DNA of 5,558 nt from Syntrophales bacterium (GTDB taxonomy: Bacteria; Desulfobacterota; Syntrophia; Syntrophales; UBA2192), in assembly GCA_025454095.1 (NCBI GenBank), contig JALOPC010000121.1, forward strand, positions 1 through 5,558. Direction: 5' to 3'. Both the position numbers and the translations under genes were made by a program. Under the pieces are notes generated by a model. The model made no database searches, was not told the origin of the DNA, and saw only the letters and a program-made list of their open reading frames with translations. This document shows positions 1 through 5,558 of the stretch, in pieces; the first letter of the stretch is position 1; every line of letters starts with the position of its first letter.

Positions 1-1
1 C

Positions 2-58
2 GACGTCTGCGAGGATGTCTCCAACATCATCGAGGGAATCGTCCTGAAACATGCTTGA
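2..58 (+). CDS. DUF47 / PhoU-like phosphate transport regulator, C-terminal end only (partial)
   Basis: Only the last 18 codons are present, reading [18 protein letters not shown] before a TGA at 56-58. This matches the typical C-terminus of the DUF47 (TIGR00153, PhoU-related) family, in which a CEDVxNIIEGIVLK helix is common. Members of this family are usually encoded directly before a Pit-type phosphate transporter and are thought to modulate it. Here the stop overlaps the start of the pit gene by 8 nt, which supports translational coupling in one operon. The rest of the gene lies outside the window, so length and helical-bundle repeats cannot be checked. The assignment rests on this short tail plus context; the reading frame itself is clear. 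Confidence 0.75.
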   Translation, partial: DVCEDVSNIIEGIVLKHA

Positions 59-1043
59 TCCGGTGCTGGCTTCCGTCATCTTCCTGATCGTCATCGCGCT
101 GGCCTTCGATTTCATCAACGGCTTTCACGATGCGGCCAATTCCATCTCCTGCATCGTCTCCACCCGGGTCCTGTCCCCGAAACACGCCGTCTACTGGGCT
201 GCGACGTTCAACTTCCTGGCCGCCTTCATTGTCGGCACCCCCGTGGCCAAGACGATCGGCGTGGGGATCATCGACCCCGTCATCATCAACTACGAGGTCC
301 TGCTGTGCGCGCTGATCGCCGCCATTGCCTGGAACCTCATCACATGGTGGCTCGGGCTGCCGAGCAGTTCCTCGCACGCGCTGATCGGCGGTCTCATCGG
401 GGCGGGCCTTGCCAAGGGCGGCATGTGGGTTCTGGTCTGGCAGGGGATCGTCAAGACGGCGGCCTTCATCGTCCTGTCGCCCACGATCGGGTTCGTGCTC
501 GGGTTTCTCTACATGCTGACGGTACTCAACCTCACGAAGAAATTCACCGTCACCGAGGGGAACAACGTCTTCCGGCGGCTCCAGCTCGTCTCGTCGGCCA
601 TCCACAGCATGGGGCACGGCATGAACGACGCCCAGAAGACCATGGGCATCATCACCATGGTCCTCTTCAGCTCGGGGTACCTGCACGGGGACTTTCACGT
701 GCCCCTGTGGGTCGTTTTCGCCTGCTACGTCACGATCGCCATGGGGACCATGGCCGGCGGCTGGCGCATCGTCAAGACCATGGGGACGAAGATCACGAAG
801 CTGCACCCCATGGGCGGGTTCTGTGCCGAGACGGCGGCGGCCAGCTCGCTCATCGGCGCAACGTTCTTCGGCATCCCCGTGAGCACGACGCACACCATCA
901 CGGGAGCCATCATGGGGGTGGGCGCCACGCGCCGGGTCACGGCCGTGCGCTGGGGGATAGCGGGAAACATCCTCTGGGCCTGGGTTCTGACGATCCCCAT
1001 CAGCGCCTTGATTTCTGCCGTTGCCTTTTTCATCATCGACTGA
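51..1043 (+). CDS. pit: PiT-family inorganic phosphate transporter
   Basis: Complete 330-residue integral membrane protein, the usual size of compact bacterial Pit permeases, which import inorganic phosphate (often as a metal-phosphate complex) using the proton or sodium gradient. The family's internal duplication is visible. The first half has N23-G24-F25-H26-D27-A28-A29-N30 and then the G102-L-P-SSSS-H109 loop; the second half has G190-M-N-D193-A-Q-K and then G274-I-P-V-S-T-T-H281. Hydrophobic segments lie at about 5-25, 46-66, 82-102, 126-160, 197-210, 218-238 and 298-329, with shorter ones around the two loops. The ATG at 51 overlaps the preceding DUF47 stop by 8 nt; a GAGGGA at 32-37 is a distant, weak ribosome site, so coupled translation is likely. 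Family assignment is secure; the ion and the metal-phosphate specificity cannot be read from sequence alone. Confidence 0.95.
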   Translation: MLDPVLASVIFLIVIALAFDFINGFHDAANSISCIVSTRVLSPKHAVYWAATFNFLAAFIVGTPVAKTIGVGIIDPVIINYEVLLCALIAAIAWNLITWWLGLPSSSSHALIGGLIGAGLAKGGMWVLVWQGIVKTAAFIVLSPTIGFVLGFLYMLTVLNLTKKFTVTEGNNVFRRLQLVSSAIHSMGHGMNDAQKTMGIITMVLFSSGYLHGDFHVPLWVVFACYVTIAMGTMAGGWRIVKTMGTKITKLHPMGGFCAETAAASSLIGATFFGIPVSTTHTITGAIMGVGATRRVTAVRWGIAGNILWAWVLTIPISALISAVAFFIID

Positions 1044-1073
1044 GTGCCCGGGGGAACAACCCTGCAGCCCGGA

Positions 1074-1080
1074 AAGGAGG
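1074..1080 (+). promoter_or_regulatory. Ribosome binding site of the MBL-fold hydrolase gene
   Basis: AAGGAGG is a full Shine-Dalgarno match 6 nt before the ATG at 1087. It decides the start: the frame is open further upstream to a TTG at 1021 inside the pit gene, but that start has no such site and would add residues absent from the family, whose N-terminus begins just before the W-L-G-H-S strand. Confidence 0.85.
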
Positions 1081-1086
1081 CAGACG

Positions 1087-1698
1087 ATGCTTGAAAAGAT
1101 CTTCTGGCTGGGCCACTCGACCATCCGGATCGACACGGAGCCCGTCGTCTACATCGACCCCTGGAAGGTGAAGAAGCCGAAACAGGCGGGTCTTGTCCTG
1201 GTGAGCCACTGCCACTACGACCACCTCTCCCCGGCGGACGTGAAAAAGGTTTCCGGGCCGGGCACGGTGATCCTGGCCCCGGCCGATTGCCTGGGGGATC
1301 TCCCGGAGGGCGCCCGGGCAATAAAGGCCGGCGACCGAGTGGAACTGCCCGGCCTTGTCGTGGAGGCCGTGCCGGCCTACAACACGAACAAGACCTTCCA
1401 CCCGAAGGCAAGCGGGTGGGTGGGGTTCGTGATAGAGGCCGAGGGCCGGAGGGTCTACTACCCGGGGGACACGGACGCCATCCCCGAGATGGACGCGATC
1501 CGGGCCGACATCGTCCTGATCCCGGTCGGGGGCACCTACACGATGACCGCCGTCGAGGCGGCCGACGCCGTAAACAGGATGAAACCCGTCGTCGCCGTTC
1601 CCATTCACTACGGGGACATCGTCGGGTCGCTCGCGGATGCGAAGAAATTCAAGGAATATTCGAAGGTTCCGGTTGAGATCAAGCCGGTTACGGACTAG
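1087..1698 (+). CDS. MBL-fold metal-dependent hydrolase, UPF0173 / COG2220 (UlaG-like) type
   Basis: Complete 203-residue cytoplasmic protein without signal peptide or membrane segment. It begins with W7-L-G-H10-S11, the family's characteristic first strand, followed by Y22-I-D-P-W. The metal-binding motif is H41-C-H43-Y-D45-H46. Further likely ligands are H105 (in the F-H-P-K stretch), D128 (P-G-D-T-D) and H174 (I-H-Y-G), so the two-metal site looks intact. This group includes UlaG-like lactonases and many uncharacterised phosphoesterase-like enzymes; the true substrate cannot be told here. It starts 43 nt after the pit stop with a strong ribosome site, so it is probably co-transcribed with the phosphate transport genes. 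A link to phosphate or phosphate-ester metabolism is inference from position only. The fold call is firm, the substrate unknown. Confidence 0.9.
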   Translation: MLEKIFWLGHSTIRIDTEPVVYIDPWKVKKPKQAGLVLVSHCHYDHLSPADVKKVSGPGTVILAPADCLGDLPEGARAIKAGDRVELPGLVVEAVPAYNTNKTFHPKASGWVGFVIEAEGRRVYYPGDTDAIPEMDAIRADIVLIPVGGTYTMTAVEAADAVNRMKPVVAVPIHYGDIVGSLADAKKFKEYSKVPVEIKPVTD

Positions 1699-1736
1699 GG
1701 GGTCCCCACGGGGGTGAAGAAAAAAATTCAACTCTT

Positions 1737-1769
1737 CCCTTGACAGTCCCCGAACCATGCATATATATA
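1737..1769 (+). promoter_or_regulatory. groESL promoter candidate, sigma-70-like with sigma-32 resemblance
   Basis: A perfect -35 hexamer TTGACA lies at 1740-1745. A TATATA can be read at 1762-1767 (16-nt spacer) or 1764-1769 (18-nt spacer), inside an alternating AT tract. The same place can be read as an RpoH-type site: CCCTTGAC at 1737-1744 resembles the sigma-32 -35 (CCCTTGAA), and CATATA at 1760-1765 matches the end of the -10 (CCCCATNTA), with a spacer about 1 nt shorter than ideal and the leading C run missing. It stands in an AT-rich gap between GC-rich genes, 80-120 nt before groES, as expected for this operon's promoter. Which sigma factor acts here is not settled by sequence. Confidence 0.6.
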
Positions 1770-1857
1770 CCTCTGATTTCCCGCAGAAAAAACCGCTACC
1801 AACAGGGTCAGCAAGAAATCCATAAAACATATCAATATTAAAAAGGGAGGTTTGAGG
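1770..1857 (+). promoter_or_regulatory. groESL 5' leader with segment complementary to the groES Shine-Dalgarno region
   Basis: CCTCTGATTTCCC at 1770-1782 can pair antiparallel with GGGAGGTTTGAGG at 1845-1857, which covers the groES ribosome site up to the base before the ATG: 12 of 13 positions pair, three of them G-U, with one U-U mismatch. Between them, GCTACC (1795-1800) can pair with GGTCAGC (1806-1812) around a 5-nt loop with one bulged C. Such an arrangement could hide the ribosome site at low temperature, as in heat-shock RNA thermometers. The expected transcription start (about 1771-1776) falls inside the left arm, so part of the pairing may not exist in the RNA. This is a structural possibility only; no known ROSE or fourU family member is recognised. 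Confidence 0.3.
1845..1850 (+). promoter_or_regulatory. Ribosome binding site of groES
   Basis: GGGAGG, preceded by an A run, lies 7 nt before the ATG at 1858. An in-frame TTG at 1852 is only 1 nt from it and cannot be the start, so the protein begins M-K-I-R-P-L as usual for GroES. Confidence 0.85.
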
Positions 1858-2151
1858 ATGAAGATCAGGCCATTGTACGACAGACTTATCGTGAGGCGCG
1901 TTGCGGAAGAGGAGAAGACCAAGGGGGGAATTATCATTCCCGACACCGCAAAGGACAAGCCCACCGAAGGCGAGGTCGTGGCAGCGGGCAAGGGACGGCT
2001 CCTCGAGGACGGCAAGGTCATCCCCATGGACGTCAAGCAGGGCGACCGGATCCTTTTCAGCAAGTATGCCGGCAATGAAGTCAAGATCGACGGCGTCGAG
2101 TACCTCATCATGAGGGAAGAGGACGTGCTCGGAATCATCGAAAAGAAGTAA
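1858..2151 (+). CDS. groES: Co-chaperonin GroES (Hsp10)
   Basis: Complete 97-residue protein, the normal length of the co-chaperonin. Seven copies form the lid that closes the GroEL folding chamber in the cytoplasm. The N-terminal strand K2-I-R-P-L-Y-D-R-L-I is typical. The mobile loop covers about 17-36 and contains G23-G24-I25-I26-I27-P28, the hydrophobic triplet that docks on the GroEL apical domain. The segment around 45-58 (K-G-R-L-L-E-D-G-K) is the roof loop, and the C-terminal strand ends in D-V-L-G-I-I-E-K-K. The gene ends with tandem TAA TAA stops and is followed after 22 nt by groEL in the same operon. No truncation or unusual insertion is seen. Confidence 0.98.
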   Translation: MKIRPLYDRLIVRRVAEEEKTKGGIIIPDTAKDKPTEGEVVAAGKGRLLEDGKVIPMDVKQGDRILFSKYAGNEVKIDGVEYLIMREEDVLGIIEKK

Positions 2152-2173
2152 TAAAACAAGGAGGATCCTATAG

Positions 2174-3814
<1,641 letters not shown>

Positions 3815-3845
3815 TCCGGGACGTTTCGCGTCCTCTATCGGACTG

Positions 3846-3880
3846 AAAAAGGCCTCCCGTTTCGGCGGGGGGCCTTTTTT
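3846..3880 (+). terminator. Intrinsic (rho-independent) terminator of groESL
   Basis: Starting 31 nt after the groEL stop, AAAAAGGCCTCCCG (3846-3859) pairs with CGGGGGGCCTTTTT (3866-3879) around a 6-nt loop, with a single T-G wobble. The GC-rich core is followed by a run of six T (3875-3880). Because the stem also begins with five A, the opposite strand would end in a T run too, so it could work in both directions. It separates the chaperonin operon from ileS. Confidence 0.93.
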
Positions 3881-3896
3881 ATTCCGTCATCCATCC

Positions 3897-3923
3897 TTGA
3901 AACTCCTTGCGCAATGTGATAAG
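3897..3923 (+). promoter_or_regulatory. Possible ileS promoter (weak)
   Basis: TTGAAA at 3897-3902 followed, after a short 15-nt spacer, by an extended -10-like TGTGATAAG (3915-3923) is the best candidate seen between the groEL terminator and ileS. The spacer is shorter than optimal and the -10 hexamer matches only in part. An own promoter for ileS is expected because the preceding terminator is strong, but this exact site is uncertain. Confidence 0.25.
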
Positions 3924-3960
3924 TGCACAGAATTCAAAGGCGAAACGACGGCCGAAGGCG

Positions 3961-4007
3961 AAATCCCCCTGTGTCCCCCTTTGCAAAAGGGGGATTGAGG
4001 GGGATTT
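3961..4007. repeat. 47-nt imperfect palindrome, dispersed MITE/REP-like repeat
   Basis: The outer arms AAATCCCCCT (3961-3970) and AGGGGGATTT (3998-4007) pair perfectly. After a 2-nt mismatch and one wobble pair, the inner arms TCCCCCTTT (3974-3982) and AAAGGGGGA (3986-3994) pair around the loop GCA. Repeats of this form (AAATCCCCC...CCCCCTTT...AAAGGGGG...GGGGGATTT) are familiar as dispersed intergenic palindromes in several bacterial groups; recognition is from memory. It lies between the groEL terminator and ileS, has no T run after it, and is unlikely to be a terminator. The reading frame across it is an artefact. It may fold in the ileS leader RNA if transcription starts upstream. No other copy occurs in this window. 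Confidence 0.75.
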
Positions 4008-4073
4008 GAAATCCAGAGGATTCCTGTCCATCCCCGCATCGAGCCTCAGCCATACGCTTCATAGGAGACAGTC

Positions 4074-5558
4074 ATGGATTACAAGAATACCCTCAATCTG
4101 CCCAAAACGGATTTCCCCATGAAGGCCAGTCTTTCCAAAAAGGAGCCCGAGACGCTCCAGTGGTGGGAGCAGGTCCGGATCTACGAGAAGATCCGCGAGT
4201 CCTCCACGGGACGCCCCACCTACATCCTGCACGACGGCCCCCCCTATGCCAACGGCAACATCCACCTCGGGACGGCCCTCAACAAGATCATCAAGGACCT
4301 CGTCATCAAGTCTAAAAACATGGCGGGCTTCGACAGCATCTACGTGCCGGGCTGGGACTGCCACGGGCTGCCCATCGAGCACCAGGTGGACAAGGAACTG
4401 GGCGACAGGAAGGGCACCCTCTCGCAGGCCGAGAAGCGGCGCTACTGCCGCAAGTACGCCGAGCGATTCGTAGACATCCAGCGAAGCGAGTTCAAGCGTC
4501 TCGGCGTCTTCGGCGAGTGGGACAACCCCTACCTCACGATGCACTACGAGTACGAGGCCATCACGGCGGCCGAGTTTGCCAAGCTGATGCTCTCCGGCGA
4601 CGTCTACAAGGGCAAGAAGCCCGTCTACTGGTGCGCCACCTGCAAGACGGCGCTCGCCGAGGCGGAGGTGGAGTACGGCGACCACGTGACGCCGGCCATC
4701 TACGTCAAGTTCCCCATGATCTCCGACATCTCGGCGGTGCGGCCGAAGCTCGCGGGCGAGAAGGTCTTCGCCGTCATCTGGACGACGACCCCCTGGACGA
4801 TCCCGGCCAACCTGGCCATCGCCTTCCACAAGGAGTTCCTCTACGCCGCCGTGAAGGTGAAAAAGACGGGCGAAGTCCTCATCATGGCCAAAGACCTCGT
4901 AGACTACTGCATGGATGCCTTCGGGTTCAAGGAGTACGCGATCGTCGACGAGTTCCCCGGCGAGGTGGTCGAGGGTCTCAAGGCGAAGCACCCCTTCATC
5001 GACCGGGAGAGCGTGTTCATCCTGGCCCCCTTCGTGACCCTGGACGCCGGAACGGGCATGGTCCACATCGCCCCCGGGCACGGCGCGGAGGACTACGAGA
5101 TCGGCATGGAGTACGGCCTCGACAACTACGCCCCCGTCGACGAGGACGGCAGGTTCACGAGGGACGTGGACTTCTTCGCGGGCCAGTTCGTCTTCGACGC
5201 CAACGAGCCCGTCAACGACAAGCTCAGGGAGGTGGGGGCGCTGCTGGGCGTGGGCGACATCGAACACTCCTACCCGCACTGCTGGCGCTGCAAGAAGCCC
5301 ATCATCTTCCGCTCCACCGAGCAGTGGTTCATCTCCATGGAGAAAAACGGGCTTCGCGCCAAGGCCCTCGAGAGCATCAACCGCGTCCAGTGGATCCCCA
5401 GTTGGGGCCGCGACCGGATCTACGGCATGGTGGAGAACCGCCCCGACTGGTGCATCTCGCGCCAGCGGCTCTGGGGCGTGCCCATCATCCTGTTCTACTG
5501 CAAGGACTGCGACACCGTCGTGTACTCGAAGGAGATCCTCGATCACGTCGTGGCGCTC
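4074..5558 (+). CDS. ileS: Isoleucyl-tRNA synthetase, N-terminal half (partial at window end)
   Basis: First 495 codons of a class Ia synthetase that charges tRNA-Ile; the bacterial enzyme is usually about 930 residues, so roughly half is present. The start is firm: ATG 4074 has AGGAGA at 4063-4068 and an in-frame TAG at 4062-4064. H53[11 protein letters not shown]64-L-G-T67 is the HIGH-type ATP motif. The inserted editing domain is shown by T237-T-T-P-W-T-I-P-A-N246 and H331-I-A-P-G-H-G-A-E-D340, both typical of active proofreading. The catalytic-domain stretch R-P-D458[10 protein letters not shown] follows. The KMSKS loop, anticodon-binding region and C-terminal zinc site lie beyond the window. 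No frameshift is seen. A strong terminator and a repeat precede it, so it starts its own transcription unit. Confidence 0.97.
   Translation, partial: MDYKNTLNLPKTDFPMKASLSKKEPETLQWWEQVRIYEKIRESSTGRPTYILHDGPPYANGNIHLGTALNKIIKDLVIKSKNMAGFDSIYVPGWDCHGLPIEHQVDKELGDRKGTLSQAEKRRYCRKYAERFVDIQRSEFKRLGVFGEWDNPYLTMHYEYEAITAAEFAKLMLSGDVYKGKKPVYWCATCKTALAEAEVEYGDHVTPAIYVKFPMISDISAVRPKLAGEKVFAVIWTTTPWTIPANLAIAFHKEFLYAAVKVKKTGEVLIMAKDLVDYCMDAFGFKEYAIVDEFPGEVVEGLKAKHPFIDRESVFILAPFVTLDAGTGMVHIAPGHGAEDYEIGMEYGLDNYAPVDEDGRFTRDVDFFAGQFVFDANEPVNDKLREVGALLGVGDIEHSYPHCWRCKKPIIFRSTEQWFISMEKNGLRAKALESINRVQWIPSWGRDRIYGMVENRPDWCISRQRLWGVPIILFYCKDCDTVVYSKEILDHVVAL

Noticed and set aside
27..1136. A 369-codon minus-strand frame opposite the pit gene
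   Set aside because: Its composition (rich in G, D, R, H, P) mirrors the codon bias of pit on the other strand; no motif and no ribosome site were seen.
1704..1714. CCCC-ACG-GGGG hairpin after the hydrolase stop as a terminator
   Set aside because: The stem is only 4 pairs with a 3-nt loop and is followed by an A-rich rather than T-rich run, so it does not meet the form of an intrinsic terminator. Read-through into groESL cannot be excluded.
1699..1857. CIRCE operator for HrcA before groES
   Set aside because: Neither TTAGCACTC nor its inverted partner, nor a close variant, is present in the gap.
3881..4073. T-box riboswitch before ileS
   Set aside because: No T-box sequence (GGGTGGNACCGCG-like) and no Stem I features are seen; the gap is also short and carries the groESL terminator on its left side rather than an antiterminator pair.
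3907..4122. A 71-codon plus-strand frame upstream of ileS
   Set aside because: It reads through the palindromic repeat (giving the familiar spurious PCVPLCKRGIEGD-type peptide) and runs into the ileS start; the frame is an artefact of the repeat.
4059..5546. A 495-codon open frame on the minus strand opposite ileS
   Set aside because: It is antisense to an unmistakable IleRS, has no recognisable domain, and its low-complexity acidic/charged composition is the usual shadow of a GC-rich gene.

Overview
The window is an ordinary chromosomal stretch from a GC-rich bacterium. It holds six protein-coding genes, all on the + strand, four complete and two cut by the window edges. The protein sequences and gene set (a PhoU-like protein with a Pit transporter, a single groES-groEL operon with a GGM-tailed GroEL, a bacterial-type IleRS) fit a Gram-negative bacterium, perhaps of the former Deltaproteobacteria (Desulfobacterota, Syntrophia-like). 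That placement is an inference from protein flavour and was not tested by a search.

Layout. (1) 2-1698 is a phosphate-transport cluster: the last codons of a DUF47/PhoU-like gene overlap by 8 nt a complete PiT-family inorganic phosphate transporter (51-1043). After 43 nt comes a small UPF0173/COG2220-type metallo-beta-lactamase-fold hydrolase (1087-1698). (2) 1699-1857 is an AT-rich regulatory gap with a strong promoter-like sequence (TTGACA plus a TATATATA tract, with some RpoH/sigma-32 resemblance). No CIRCE operator is visible. The leader contains a pyrimidine-rich segment able to pair with the groES Shine-Dalgarno region. (3) 1858-3814 is the groES-groEL chaperonin operon, closed by a textbook intrinsic terminator (3846-3880). 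(4) 3881-4073 is intergenic and carries a 47-nt imperfect palindrome of a type seen dispersed in many bacterial genomes. (5) 4074 to the window end is the N-terminal half of ileS (isoleucyl-tRNA synthetase), open at the right edge.

The genes form at least three transcription units: phosphate uptake/hydrolase, chaperonin, and translation (ileS). No mobile element with a transposase, no CRISPR array, no RNA gene and no defence or biosynthetic system is visible. I found no undescribed multi-gene system. The points most worth a second look are non-coding: the groESL promoter and leader, and the palindromic repeat upstream of ileS.
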